In this document: in pieces, positions 16,094-25,759 of the stretch
Layout of the letters: every line of letters begins with the position of its first letter
Numbering within the stretch: position 1 is the stretch's first letter
Source: CAZDDI01 sp964504195
GTDB taxonomy: Bacteria > Chloroflexota > Anaerolineae > B4-G1 > SLSP01
Reading direction: 5' to 3'
DNA length: 64,000 bases
Assembly: GCA_964504195.1 (NCBI GenBank)
Contig: CAZDDI010000014.1
Span: forward strand, 1 to 64,000
Translations under genes and position numbers: made by a program
Notes under the pieces: model-generated
What the model saw: only the letters and a program-made list of their open reading frames with translations
Told to the model about the DNA's origin: nothing
The model's database searches: none

Positions 16094-16738
16094 TCATGCT
16101 TCTCGGCGCGCGTACACATCTGCCGCGCGTTGCAAGCGTGCCAACAAAAGTTCTGCGAACAAGGCCAACAACGTGACAGGAATCGCGCCAAACAACAAGA
16201 TAGCCGTATCATACAAGGCGAAGCCGCGCGTGATGTAGATGCCCAGGCCCCCCGCACCGATGAAGGCCGCGAGTGTAGCGCTGGCGATGACCTCCACTGT
16301 AGCCGTGCGAATTCCAGCAATGACCACCGGCAAGGCTAACGGAGCTTCCACCCGCCACAAGCGTTGCAGTCGGGTCATCCCCATCGCGGTCGCAGCTTCG
16401 AGCATCGCCGGCTCCAGTGTGCGAAACGCCGCGTCAGTGTTGAGCAATACGGGCGGCAACGCCAGGATAGTCAGGGCTATGATTGACGAGGTGAAGGTCA
16501 ACCCGAAATAGGGAATCGCCAGGAACAAAATTGCCAGGCTAGGCACGACGCGCAACGCATTGCTGGTATTGATGATGACCAGTGCCGCGCCACGCGAGCG
16601 GGCCGTCCAGATCCCCAACGGAACGGCCAGCAACATCGCCAAACCCAGCGCCGTTGCCGCCAGCGCCAGGTGACGCCCCAGCGCCCCGCCGAACTCGGCG
16701 GTATGACTCAGTGCATAGAGATAAAGGCGTTCGAGCAT
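16094..16738 (-). CDS. Osmoprotectant-type ABC transporter permease, second copy
   Basis: This 214-residue permease begins MLERLYLYAL and has about six membrane segments, plus the coupling loop EAATAMGMTRLQRLWRVEAPLALP. It is related to, but clearly different from, the permease at 12781-13446; such heterodimeric permeases are normal in OpuB/OpuC-type importers. The start is uncertain: ATG 16738 fits the family length, while a GTG at 16810 would add 24 residues and overlap the macroglobulin stop. No strong ribosome site decides the matter. The binding-protein gene follows 32 bp later. Confidence 0.85.
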   Translation of the reverse strand: MLERLYLYALSHTAEFGGALGRHLALAATALGLAMLLAVPLGIWTARSRGAALVIINTSNALRVVPSLAILFLAIPYFGLTFTSSIIALTILALPPVLLNTDAAFRTLEPAMLEAATAMGMTRLQRLWRVEAPLALPVVIAGIRTATVEVIASATLAAFIGAGGLGIYITRGFALYDTAILLFGAIPVTLLALFAELLLARLQRAADVYARREA

Positions 16739-16806
16739 ATATGCAACCAGATGCCACCTATCCGAGGGTAGTATTTTACCGGTGAATAACGACGTGGCGC
16801 ACCCTA

Positions 16807-19800
16807 TCACTCCGGCGTCACAACCGAGAGCGTCGCGCCGCCAGTGCGCGCCCAGACCTCTGGGAAGTAGGTCTCGTAAACCCGTGCGGGTAACGCGCGA
16901 TAGTCACCGGGGAACGTTGCCCGCAGCCGATAGACAGCCTCGTAGACACCAGGTTGCAATTGGGTAGCGAAGAATAAGGTGCGATCCGCTCCCAGCACAC
17001 ACTGCTCAAAGGGGTTCTGCTGACCAGCAAATTCTGGCGCGACGCTACCCCCTTTGACACCGACAAAGCCTGCGGGCCAGGGATCTTCCAGAGTAACATA
17101 ATAGCGCGTGACCGGGACGACCAACCGTAAGCGCACCTCTACCTCGTCTCCCAGACTCAGCTGCCCCACCGGAACGCAAGGGGCGCGCAACAGGTGCGCA
17201 ATCAGCGTATCCGCTGGAGACGTTGCAGGTACACAGTATTCACGGTAGAGCGTCATACCACGCGATGCAGATGTAATTTCCGTAAAGGGCGTGACTAGCA
17301 TCGTCCTAGCGGTGTAGTAAAGCACGCCAGGGCCTTCACCACGGGTAATCTTCAATATATTGGGTTGATCAAATAGCTCGTCAAATTCCAGGCGCATCTC
17401 AACCGCTTCTGTCAGCGCATCAGAAGCCGCCATACCGCTCTGCATAAGCACATCGTTGAGACGCACCTCCCACGTATACGCCCTCGGCGAAACGCCCTCA
17501 ACCTGAAGATAATCACCCAAAGCAATCAAGGTCCAGGCGGTCTCGCGTGTTGTCGCCCAACGTTCACCACCGCGCGTCATTAACCAATCCACCGCCTGCG
17601 GCAACAACGGGTCATGCGGCGCAAACCGCGCTAATAACACTGCCATCGCCGCGGTAGCACGCGTTGTGGTAGCTCCGGCATACACCGAATCGTCATACCA
17701 ATGTGCAGTTCCCCCAGAGACAAGCGCTTCACCACGCAAGGTATCCAGCAACGTTTTAAGGCGCGGATCAGCGGCATCCGCCGATCCGAGCGCCAATGCA
17801 AGGTAAGCACGTCCAGTGACACCCAGCGCAGGGCGCGCGATATAGAGCGCCGCAGCAGCACCCTCCGGCCAGGTACGCTGTGCATAGGTCAACACATATA
17901 AGGCAAAAGCGTGTCCACGTGTCAAATCACCATTCGTTGGCTGGGCGCTATGGCGCAAGACCTGCACCAAATAATCCAACGCTGCATTCAACGCGCCCTG
18001 ACGTACATCAAAACCCGCACGGCGCACCACAAGTAGCCCATAAGCGGCATAAGCCGACATTTGCACATCACTCTCCCCCTGCCACCAGGCCCAACCGCCG
18101 TCGGCATTCTGGGAGAAATACAGCTGTTCAAGCAGGTGGGACATCTGCGCTTCATATTCCACTTCAGACATGGGAAACGCCTGTTCGGTATCGTACACAG
18201 TTTGATAAGTGACCATCAAACCTAGTAACCGGCTCACCACACCTTCAGTCGTATCATGAGCGTACAATTGCAAGAACTCCAGACCATTAAGCAGCGTGGC
18301 AGCAAGAGAAGGTTCCAGGCGCACAGTGACCCGCCCGCGTGTGCTACCATCAGGAAATGCAAATACCTCAACCCCACTACCAGCCTCGGTCAAACGGCCG
18401 GCAATACTCACGGCCTGGGGCGTCTCATAGCGGTAGATTGGTAACGCCCCGTCTACCGCACGCCCTCGCAACGGCAGCGCCACGTCCGTGTAGCCCCCAC
18501 CCTCTGCGGAGAAAGTCAACAGCGCCAACGGCCCAGCGGTGGCAGCCACATCCAACACCCAAACTACACGCACCCAGTCCTGCGCCGGGACAACGATTTC
18601 CTGTGTCGTGGCACCAAACACCGTCACGCCGGATGCCTCAAGACGCACTGTCGCAGTGAACGTTGTATCCGTGTGATTATAGACAAAAGCCGCAAGTTCA
18701 GGCCGGTCGCCCGCTACCAGAAAGGCCGGGGTCAACGGGCGTACCAGCAACGGTTTGTCACTCACGATTTCCAGCTGTGCCTCCCCGGCCAATGCTTCAC
18801 CAGTAATAGCGCGCGCGTCTATGATCCAACGTCCCGACGTGGCCGGCAACGGAATGAACAACTGCAATTCACCCGTTGTGTCGGTACGCGCAATACCGTT
18901 CCAGTACACAGTATCCGCCAACGCTGCATGCGGCATCCCCACACCAGACAAGACCTCCGACTGGCCCCTCACTGAAGCCGGCGCCCAGGCTCCCGCCGCA
19001 TGTAATAGTGCATCGCCAGTCAACACGCTGAGCGCGCGCTCACCATACAGCCAGGCAAAGATACCCGGCACGGGGGGGGGAGTTGAACTAGCAAGCGATG
19101 CGTCCCGAATGACCACGTTGACGGCAGCGGGCACAGGATTACCATCCGCATCCAACGTGCGAACGGTCAATGTGAGCAGCTCGCCAGGGCGGAGATCTGC
19201 CGCCATATCCGGCAACAGCTCTAGCGTCAACGGTTGCACGGGAGATACCACCGGCAGGTTGACGTATCCCACACGCACGGCAGCCGTAGATTGTGCAGTG
19301 TCCACACCTTTGATAACGACAAAGCCAACGTAGACATTGGGAGCATAAGCTTCGGTAATCGGAATTTCAACGATAGGGCTGCTCTGTTCAGCAACGAACT
19401 GCCGCACGGTGAGCACCCCCTCCCGCTCAACGGTCATCAAAACCTGGAAAGGCGGTTCGAAGGGGGTAGGTAGCAGTACCCGAGCCGTGTCACCGGGGCG
19501 GTAAGCACGTACATCCGCCACTGGCATGAGCTTGTCGCCGGTGGGCATCAAAACGGCAGATGCGCCACCGACCCAAAACTGAAGTTCCGTGCGTGCAATG
19601 TGCGCGCGCGTATCCTCCGTCTCGGCAGTGACGATGTATACGCCGCTGCGAGAGGGAGTGAACGTAGTCAAGGCTACTCCCGCACTATCCGTGGTAAGAG
19701 CCACCTCAGAGACAGGAATTTCTGTCTGAGTCCAAGCATATCCTTCCGGTGCCGTCTCATCGGGCGACTGCCGCCACTCGCGCTGGACAAACCGCAACGT

Positions 19801-22602
19801 CACCGGCTGATTAGCGATTGGCTGCTGCATGATGTCCAAAACAAGCACACTAAAGTCGGTACGCTGGCCTGTAGCGGCAACCCAGCGGTGTGGAAGCAAT
19901 CCGAGCTGCACTTCTGCCGGGTACACAGGCACGAAGGTATGCCCTTCCGCATACAGGCCGCGCGCGTCGGTCACGGCGACCTCAAGCAGCCAACGCTCCT
20001 GTTGTACAGCCGTAACCGGCAACGACAGCTCCCAGCGCCCCGCAGCATCGGTCACCCCTTCCCCCGCCATCCGCGAGTGCGTCGCGGCCGCCGTATCCGC
20101 CCCCCACACCCAATCGCCGTCCACGGCTGAAACAACATCATCCGGGATAGCAAAGACGCGCCACGTTACCTGCGCCGCAGCGACAGGCAGGCCGGAAGCA
20201 TATTCAGCAACAATCAACGCCTGGAGCGTATCGCCCAGCACATACTGGGACTGCTCCGGCAACACTGTAACGGCAAAATCGGCGGGAGTTGGCGCATGAA
20301 CTGAAAAGGGCAAGTGCCAAACCCGTGCCACCCCTGGTAACGTCGCCTCCAACGTGTACTCTCCCGGCGTACACGTCGCCGGCAACGTAAATGCTCCCGT
20401 CCACACCCCCATGTCCGAAAGAGCAATCAACGCCGTATAGAGCACTTCATAGTCGGGATCACGCAACGTCACCTCTAGCTGCTGGTTGGTGGGTAAAACA
20501 TAACCACGCGCGGCTAAAGTACGTTGGGCCCCCCAGAAATACACCGTTTGTCCGGCCTGGTAAGCTGAGCGGTCACTATAAAGATACACCTTTTGCGTGG
20601 TGTAAGGCCCTGCATCTACGGCTAAATCAAATTCTGCCAATGCAGCTCCGGTATCCCAGGAACTCAATGCCAGGCCAAAACCGGAACGTCCCGGCTCACC
20701 GACCACAGCGGCAAAAGGCGACCACAAGGACTCCAACGGGGCGATACGAATACGGGCCACGCCCTCAGTATCAGTGGTACCGGCAGCAACCAGGACCCCC
20801 TGATGATCTAACAGGCGCACTTCGGTGCGAGATATAGGCATCCCACTGCGCAGGTCTGTCACCCACACCAGGGCTTCCTCAGCAGCCAGTTTCAGTGTAA
20901 GGTGACGATCCACCACCGCGAGATGCACATAGTCACGCGCCGTCCCTTCCGCCTCCCAGGAAAGCTGATAGTAACCGGTAGGTAACGGATCACGGCGGGT
21001 AAGGGGAACAGATTGCATGGTGATAACATTCGGCACACCAGCGAAGTCCTCGCGCCACTCATCCTGCGGCGCACCGGGCAAATCACGCCCAGAGATGAAG
21101 GCCTCCTGGCGCAGAGCAAAGAGCGTAAAATCGGCGCTATCCACATTGCGTACCGCGAAATCCAGGCTGTGTGGCGCGGCTGCATCCATAACTAGGGCCA
21201 CACGCTCCCCACCAGTATCGAGAAATGGCAGCAAATCCCCGGTGGTGAAGCAGCCACGAAACCCTTCCGCCATCACGTTGCCGTAAATGTCGGACAAACC
21301 CGGCTGCAAGCCCATACAATAGGTCGCGCGTGGCTCACGCGCCCAGGACAAGCTGGCGATGCTCCCATCCCAATGAACATAGAGGTCTTCACGGGCCACG
21401 GTAGGGGTAATCATCAGATAAGGTGACAGATCCGGCGCATCGAAGACCCCCATTAGCGCCAGACGTACAGGCTCATCTACAGGAATAGCCTGCGCGCCGT
21501 CCTCTGGCGTGATACTCACGGGATAGGGCGCAGGCACAGTGATGAAGGCCCACTGGAACGGCTCGGCAACGGGCAGACTGGTCGCGGCACGCGCCCGCTC
21601 CCCCAACCGCGCCTGATATTGCGTCCCTAGCAGCAAGGGGGTGGCCGGTGTAAAAATAAGGCGCGCACCGCCGTCTTCCCAAGTAATCGCACCGGGTACC
21701 GGCTCGCCATCCGGCCCTAAAAGCGTGAAGGCTGTCGCGGTAGGCTCTTGATCCATCGGCGTTGAGAAAGTCACCCGGACTATCGTATCCAAGGGTTGAT
21801 TAAGCGCGTCCGGCACAGGGGTCACGGATAAGACTTGTGGAATATTCGTCGTGAAGTTCCAGGTGTAAGGCACGACAAGCGTCGCGCCATCAAGCGCCGT
21901 CACACGGGCATCCAACGTGGCGACATACGCCTGTGCAGAGGCAAAAACATTGCGGGGGGTGAAACGATACACCGCCGCATTCACCCACTCGCCCTGCCCA
22001 GGCGCAGCCGGAACGAAACTCAGCGGGAGTTCGGGACAGTCGGCGCTGGCTGCGGGCCTCCCGGCGCATGCCGCCGGCACTATGGGGCGATTGAAGGCCA
22101 CCAGCACAGGCGCGTCAATGCGCACAGCATCTGATGTTGGGGTCACACTTGTTACGAGCAATGGGCTAAGCGTCGAAAAAGAGAATGCCAGATCACCGGA
22201 AAGAGGCACCCCAGTCTGTGCGCGTGCCTCCGAGCCGAGGTAGACCTGGTAGCGGGTGCCAGCGGTCAGGGCTTGAGGCGTAAACGTGACCGCACGATTA
22301 CCCTGCCACGAGAACTCGCCTTCAAGCGACGGAAGGATATGCAACGCAGCTTCGACGCTGGCGCGATTCATGTCCTGATCAAAGCGTACCAGCAAAGCTG
22401 CCCCTTGAAGGGGCAATTCCACACCCGGACGCGGGGAAAATTCTATCACGGTTGGTGGCAAAGAACCGGGTGAGGGTATCGGGGTGAGCTGGGGTGACAA
22501 AAACGGCAACGTCACCTCGGAGCAAGCCATAAGCAAGCCCATCAAGAGTGTCAGGAACAGCCAGGGCCATGAACGTTTTGTAGATGCGGGCCTCCGCAGC
22601 AT
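16807..22602 (-). CDS. Alpha-2-macroglobulin-like giant lipoprotein lacking the thioester
   Basis: This protein of about 1931 residues has a signal peptide ending in a lipobox (LLMGLLMAC). Four or so SbsA-type Ig-like domains follow (about 30-430: each with FSPRPG/VTPTSD starts and VRFDQDM or VTFSTPM strands), then a macroglobulin body with MG2-like YSDRSAYQAGQTVYFWG. A later alpha-helical TED-like region includes NADGGWAWWQGES. Bacterial A2Ms trap proteases in the envelope using a CxEQ thioester. Here the equivalent site near residue 1450 reads YAHDTTEGVVSRLL, so the Cys and Gln are absent. ATG 22602 follows the promoter and a GGGAGG site; an upstream in-frame ATG at 22632 coincides with the predicted transcription start. 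Confidence 0.88.
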   Translation of the reverse strand: MLRRPASTKRSWPWLFLTLLMGLLMACSEVTLPFLSPQLTPIPSPGSLPPTVIEFSPRPGVELPLQGAALLVRFDQDMNRASVEAALHILPSLEGEFSWQGNRAVTFTPQALTAGTRYQVYLGSEARAQTGVPLSGDLAFSFSTLSPLLVTSVTPTSDAVRIDAPVLVAFNRPIVPAACAGRPAASADCPELPLSFVPAAPGQGEWVNAAVYRFTPRNVFASAQAYVATLDARVTALDGATLVVPYTWNFTTNIPQVLSVTPVPDALNQPLDTIVRVTFSTPMDQEPTATAFTLLGPDGEPVPGAITWEDGGARLIFTPATPLLLGTQYQARLGERARAATSLPVAEPFQWAFITVPAPYPVSITPEDGAQAIPVDEPVRLALMGVFDAPDLSPYLMITPTVAREDLYVHWDGSIASLSWAREPRATYCMGLQPGLSDIYGNVMAEGFRGCFTTGDLLPFLDTGGERVALVMDAAAPHSLDFAVRNVDSADFTLFALRQEAFISGRDLPGAPQDEWREDFAGVPNVITMQSVPLTRRDPLPTGYYQLSWEAEGTARDYVHLAVVDRHLTLKLAAEEALVWVTDLRSGMPISRTEVRLLDHQGVLVAAGTTDTEGVARIRIAPLESLWSPFAAVVGEPGRSGFGLALSSWDTGAALAEFDLAVDAGPYTTQKVYLYSDRSAYQAGQTVYFWGAQRTLAARGYVLPTNQQLEVTLRDPDYEVLYTALIALSDMGVWTGAFTLPATCTPGEYTLEATLPGVARVWHLPFSVHAPTPADFAVTVLPEQSQYVLGDTLQALIVAEYASGLPVAAAQVTWRVFAIPDDVVSAVDGDWVWGADTAAATHSRMAGEGVTDAAGRWELSLPVTAVQQERWLLEVAVTDARGLYAEGHTFVPVYPAEVQLGLLPHRWVAATGQRTDFSVLVLDIMQQPIANQPVTLRFVQREWRQSPDETAPEGYAWTQTEIPVSEVALTTDSAGVALTTFTPSRSGVYIVTAETEDTRAHIARTELQFWVGGASAVLMPTGDKLMPVADVRAYRPGDTARVLLPTPFEPPFQVLMTVEREGVLTVRQFVAEQSSPIVEIPITEAYAPNVYVGFVVIKGVDTAQSTAAVRVGYVNLPVVSPVQPLTLELLPDMAADLRPGELLTLTVRTLDADGNPVPAAVNVVIRDASLASSTPPPVPGIFAWLYGERALSVLTGDALLHAAGAWAPASVRGQSEVLSGVGMPHAALADTVYWNGIARTDTTGELQLFIPLPATSGRWIIDARAITGEALAGEAQLEIVSDKPLLVRPLTPAFLVAGDRPELAAFVYNHTDTTFTATVRLEASGVTVFGATTQEIVVPAQDWVRVVWVLDVAATAGPLALLTFSAEGGGYTDVALPLRGRAVDGALPIYRYETPQAVSIAGRLTEAGSGVEVFAFPDGSTRGRVTVRLEPSLAATLLNGLEFLQLYAHDTTEGVVSRLLGLMVTYQTVYDTEQAFPMSEVEYEAQMSHLLEQLYFSQNADGGWAWWQGESDVQMSAYAAYGLLVVRRAGFDVRQGALNAALDYLVQVLRHSAQPTNGDLTRGHAFALYVLTYAQRTWPEGAAAALYIARPALGVTGRAYLALALGSADAADPRLKTLLDTLRGEALVSGGTAHWYDDSVYAGATTTRATAAMAVLLARFAPHDPLLPQAVDWLMTRGGERWATTRETAWTLIALGDYLQVEGVSPRAYTWEVRLNDVLMQSGMAASDALTEAVEMRLEFDELFDQPNILKITRGEGPGVLYYTARTMLVTPFTEITSASRGMTLYREYCVPATSPADTLIAHLLRAPCVPVGQLSLGDEVEVRLRLVVPVTRYYVTLEDPWPAGFVGVKGGSVAPEFAGQQNPFEQCVLGADRTLFFATQLQPGVYEAVYRLRATFPGDYRALPARVYETYFPEVWARTGGATLSVVTPE

Positions 22603-22638
22603 AATAATTCCATTCCTCCCCATAAGTCTCATCTACTA

Positions 22639-22666
22639 ATGATAGCACGGGGACGGGGGAAAGCAA
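22639..22666 (-). promoter_or_regulatory. Promoter of the macroglobulin gene
   Basis: On the minus strand, TTGCTT (22661-22666), a 16-bp spacer and TATCAT (22639-22644). The expected start near 22632 leaves a leader of about 30 nt before ATG 22602. Confidence 0.65.
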
Positions 22667-22679
22667 ATGCCACACAATC

Positions 22680-22801
22680 CAGGGCTATCGCATTTAGAAA
22701 ACTCATCCTCCCTCGCGTTGCCTGTTGCACCGCTAAAGCGGTGTTTTTAGAGGGGCTTTAGGCCGTATTTCTGCAACAAGTGGTCAAATGCGATAACCCT
22801 A
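22680..22801. mobile_element. MITE-like element, family 1 (122 bp, 10-bp target duplication)
   Basis: The ends are inverted repeats, (C/T)AGGG(C/T)TATCGCATTT, 14 of 16 bases matching. The identical 10-mer CCACACAATC flanks the element at 22670-22679 and 22802-22811. It encodes no protein. Inside are CACCGC-TAAA-GCGGTG followed by TTTTT (22728-22748), which could end plus-strand transcription, and a TTGCA/TGCAA pair. A 10-bp duplication suits mobilisation by an IS4/ISAs1-type transposase, which is not present in the window. Confidence 0.85.
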
Positions 22802-22812
22802 CCACACAATCA

Positions 22813-22840
22813 TTGACAGACGCTTCTGGCGTGCTATACT
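22813..22840 (+). promoter_or_regulatory. Promoter of the UPF0182 gene
   Basis: TTGACA (22813-22818), a 16-bp spacer and TATACT (22835-22840). The predicted start is near 22847, about 235 nt before the coding start, with a MITE inside this leader. Confidence 0.75.
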
Positions 22841-22844
22841 TACT

Positions 22845-22870
22845 CGTGAAACGTCAAACGTGATGCGTGA
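22845..22870. repeat. Degenerate ACGTTTCACG-type intergenic motif
   Basis: GTGAAACGTCAAACGTGATG is followed by CGTGA directly after the predicted start point. It is the same style of motif as at 55460-55512. Confidence 0.4.
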
Positions 22871-22893
22871 CCGAGAAATATATACCATTTACC

Positions 22894-23027
22894 CAATGTC
22901 ATTAAGTTTAGGGCATAGACCTGGCAGGTTTCCAGGCCTTGAGCCTACAAAGCGTCGTTATTCACTGGTAAAATACTACCCGACCCAATTGGAACGAAAC
23001 TTGCCAGGTCTTAACTTAATAACATTG
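22894..23027. mobile_element. MITE-like element, family 2, copy 1 (134 bp, perfect 10-bp duplication)
   Basis: The left end is CAATGTCATTAAGTTTA and the right end is the inverted TTAACTTAATAACATTG. A subterminal ACCTGGCAGGT motif occurs near both ends. ACCATTTACC is repeated exactly on both sides (22884-22893 and 23028-23037). There is no coding capacity. Copies 2 (37106) and 3 (47676) share the interior, including a GTCGTTATTCACNGGTAAAA-type segment. It lies in the untranslated leader of the UPF0182 gene. Confidence 0.9.
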
Positions 23028-23080
23028 ACCATTTACCAAGTCGCCAAGTCACTGATTCACTGATTCGCACAGGAGGGGCC

Positions 23081-25759
23081 ATGCAAACCAACAAACACAA
23101 ATGGATGGGATCATTAATGATGGTCGCGCTCATATTGGGGGTGTTCATACTATGTTCATCCTCGGCAGCGCTCCTGAACCTCTATGCTGATTATCTATGG
23201 TTCGAGAGCCTTGATTACACCCCCTTACTCACCCGCCGCCTGGGAGCGGAAATCGGACTGGGTGTGGTTGGCGTGATTGCTGCGAGCCTTTTCCTGCTCT
23301 TCAACTGGTCGCTGCTCCCCTTTCTCCGCATCGGCAAGACACAACTAGAGGCCCACCTGGGTAGACAAAACATGGCTATCGCCACCCGCCCGTTGCGACT
23401 ATTCTTCAGCGTGACGAGTATGTTTGTGGGCCTCATGTTCGGACTAGCACTGAAAAATCACTGGGAAAAGTACCTCATGGCAGCTAACGGCGTCCTGTTC
23501 AACTTCGTTGATCCAATTTTCGGGCAGGATATGGCCTTTTACATTTTTGACTTACCCTGGTACAACACGCTGCTGGGTTGGGGCAAGACGCTCATCGTAG
23601 TTGCGTTCTTCGGTGTGCTCCTACGCTACACACTATTTCAACAGCTCAAGTCGCGCCGTAGCACCACGCACCTCTCGCTGATTGGGGTCGCATGGCTGCT
23701 CCTGCTCAGCGCTGACCGCTGGGTGGCCCGCTACGCGCTGCTGCAATCGCGCGATGGCGTGGTGGTGGGCGCGAGCTATACCGACATCTTCGCGCGCATC
23801 CCCATCTACAACATCGGCCTGGCGCTCTTTGCGGTGGGCGCACTCATCCTGATTATCAACGTTTTCACCCACAGCTGGAAGCTCCTGTCATTCGTGGGCG
23901 TGGGCTGGGTAGTACTCTCCTTCATTGGTGGCATCTACCCCACCCTCGTCCAACGCCTTAAAGTCGAACCCAACGAGTTCGCCGTTGAGCGGCCGTATAT
24001 CAACTATAACATCGCCTACACCCGCTACGCTTACGGAATTGATAACATTCGAGAGTTTGAGTATTCTGGCAATGGCACCATCACTGAAGGTGATCTTGAC
24101 ACCAACAGCGACATTGTGCAGAATATCCGCCTGTGGGACTACCGCCCGCTGCTGCGCACCTTCGGCCAGATCCAGGAGATTCGGCTTTACTATCACTTCG
24201 AGGATGTAGATGTAGATCGCTACACGCTCGACGGCGTGCCGCGCGCCGTGATGCTCTCAGCACGGGAGCTGGATGTGGATCAGCTGGCCGACCAGGCGCA
24301 GACCTGGATCAACCGGCATCTCATCTTCACGCACGGCTACGGCGTAACACTCATCCCGGTCAATGAAGTTAGCCCAGAGGGGCAACCCCGCCTGCTGGTG
24401 CGCGATATTCCGCCGGTCAGCGCCCACCCCGAACTTGCCATCACGCAACCGGAGATCTATTTTGGTGAGATGGCGCACCAATATGTTGTCATCAACACCA
24501 CTGAGGATGAATTCGACTATCCTCAAGGCAACACCAATGTCTACAGCCGCTACACTGGGCCAGATGGTATCCCCCTCGGTGGCTTCTTCCGCCGCCTGCT
24601 GCTGGCAATGCGCTTCAACAGCGCGCAGATGCTCCTCTCGCCCGCGCTCACCAGCGAGAGCCGCATCCTCTTTCACCGCACCCTCCGCGACCGCGCCGAC
24701 CGGCTGATGCCACTGCTCTGGTACGATGACGACCCCTACATCATCATCCACAACGGGCGGCTGGTATGGATGATGGATGCGTATACCTGGACGGATCACT
24801 TCCCCTACTCGGAGATGCGCAGCGGGCTGAACTATATCCGCAACAGCGTCAAAGTCACTATAGATGCGTACACGGGTGAGACGCTCTTCTATTTGATTGA
24901 TCCGAGCGACCCCATTGCCGCAACGTATGCGCGCATCTTCCCCGATTTGTTCCGGCCCGCCGAAGCGATGCCCACCGCCTTGCGCGCCCACTGGCGCTAC
25001 CCGGAAACGCTCTTCGTCTACCAGTCCGAACTCTACGCCACCTATCACATGGAAGACCCCCAGGTCTTCTACAACCGTGAAGACCTCTGGGCCATCCCTA
25101 CTGAGATGGTGGAGACCTCACAGCGGCGCATGGAGCCATATTATGTGTTGATGCGCCTGCCCGACTCCGACCGCCTGGAGTTTATGATGATTCGTCCTTA
25201 CACGCCCGCACAACGCCAGAACATGATTGCCTGGCTCTACGCAGAGAGTGACGGGTCCGATTACGGACGGTTGGGCATCTTCAAACTCTCCAAAGACCAG
25301 CTATTCTATGGGCCACAACAGATCGAGGCGCGCATTGACCAGGACCCCATCATCTCCCAACAGCTAGCGCTGTGGAACCAACGCGGCTCGCGAGTGCTGC
25401 GGGGGAATCTGCTGGTCATTCCGCTGAATGACACTTTCATCTACGTCGAACCGCTCTACTTAGAGGCCGAAAGCGGACAGTTGCCCGAACTGCGGCGCGT
25501 CATCGTGGCTTATGACGAGCGGGTCGTGATGGCCCCCACCCTCACCGAAGCACTGCTGCAAGTGCTAGATGCAGCCGCCGTCCCCATCCCCCCAGATGGC
25601 TTGCCCGAAGGTAGCCTGGAATCGCTGGCCGAGCGGGCCTGGGAACACTATCAAGCAGGGCAACTCTGCTTGCAAGCTGGCGATTGGGATTGTTACGGGC
25701 GCGAGCAACGCTCACTGGAAGCGCTCTTGCAGGCGATGGTGGGGACGCAGGAACCATGA
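23081..25759 (+). CDS. UPF0182 family multi-pass membrane protein
   Basis: This 892-residue protein has about seven membrane segments in the first 300 residues (including LLNLYADYLWFESLDYT after the first) and a large C-terminal soluble part rich in Tyr and Trp. The conserved family segments ERPYINYNIAYTRYAYGID, YPQGNTNVYSRYTG and FLVYQSELYATYHM-like stretches are present. The family (COG1615) is widespread in Actinobacteria, Cyanobacteria and Chloroflexi, with no established function. AGGAGG precedes the ATG. Its stop overlaps the next gene's start (ATGA), so the two are translated together. Length is normal for the family. Confidence 0.92.
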   Translation: MQTNKHKWMGSLMMVALILGVFILCSSSAALLNLYADYLWFESLDYTPLLTRRLGAEIGLGVVGVIAASLFLLFNWSLLPFLRIGKTQLEAHLGRQNMAIATRPLRLFFSVTSMFVGLMFGLALKNHWEKYLMAANGVLFNFVDPIFGQDMAFYIFDLPWYNTLLGWGKTLIVVAFFGVLLRYTLFQQLKSRRSTTHLSLIGVAWLLLLSADRWVARYALLQSRDGVVVGASYTDIFARIPIYNIGLALFAVGALILIINVFTHSWKLLSFVGVGWVVLSFIGGIYPTLVQRLKVEPNEFAVERPYINYNIAYTRYAYGIDNIREFEYSGNGTITEGDLDTNSDIVQNIRLWDYRPLLRTFGQIQEIRLYYHFEDVDVDRYTLDGVPRAVMLSARELDVDQLADQAQTWINRHLIFTHGYGVTLIPVNEVSPEGQPRLLVRDIPPVSAHPELAITQPEIYFGEMAHQYVVINTTEDEFDYPQGNTNVYSRYTGPDGIPLGGFFRRLLLAMRFNSAQMLLSPALTSESRILFHRTLRDRADRLMPLLWYDDDPYIIIHNGRLVWMMDAYTWTDHFPYSEMRSGLNYIRNSVKVTIDAYTGETLFYLIDPSDPIAATYARIFPDLFRPAEAMPTALRAHWRYPETLFVYQSELYATYHMEDPQVFYNREDLWAIPTEMVETSQRRMEPYYVLMRLPDSDRLEFMMIRPYTPAQRQNMIAWLYAESDGSDYGRLGIFKLSKDQLFYGPQQIEARIDQDPIISQQLALWNQRGSRVLRGNLLVIPLNDTFIYVEPLYLEAESGQLPELRRVIVAYDERVVMAPTLTEALLQVLDAAAVPIPPDGLPEGSLESLAERAWEHYQAGQLCLQAGDWDCYGREQRSLEALLQAMVGTQEP

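Noticed and set aside
22603..22632. Upstream in-frame ATGs for the macroglobulin gene
   Set aside because: The first would coincide with the predicted transcription start, and the added residues precede a normal signal peptide; ATG 22602 is simpler, though not certain.
24257..25048. Open frame of 263 codons on the minus strand opposite UPF0182
   Set aside because: The plus-strand frame matches a known family; the antisense frame has no motif or Shine-Dalgarno.
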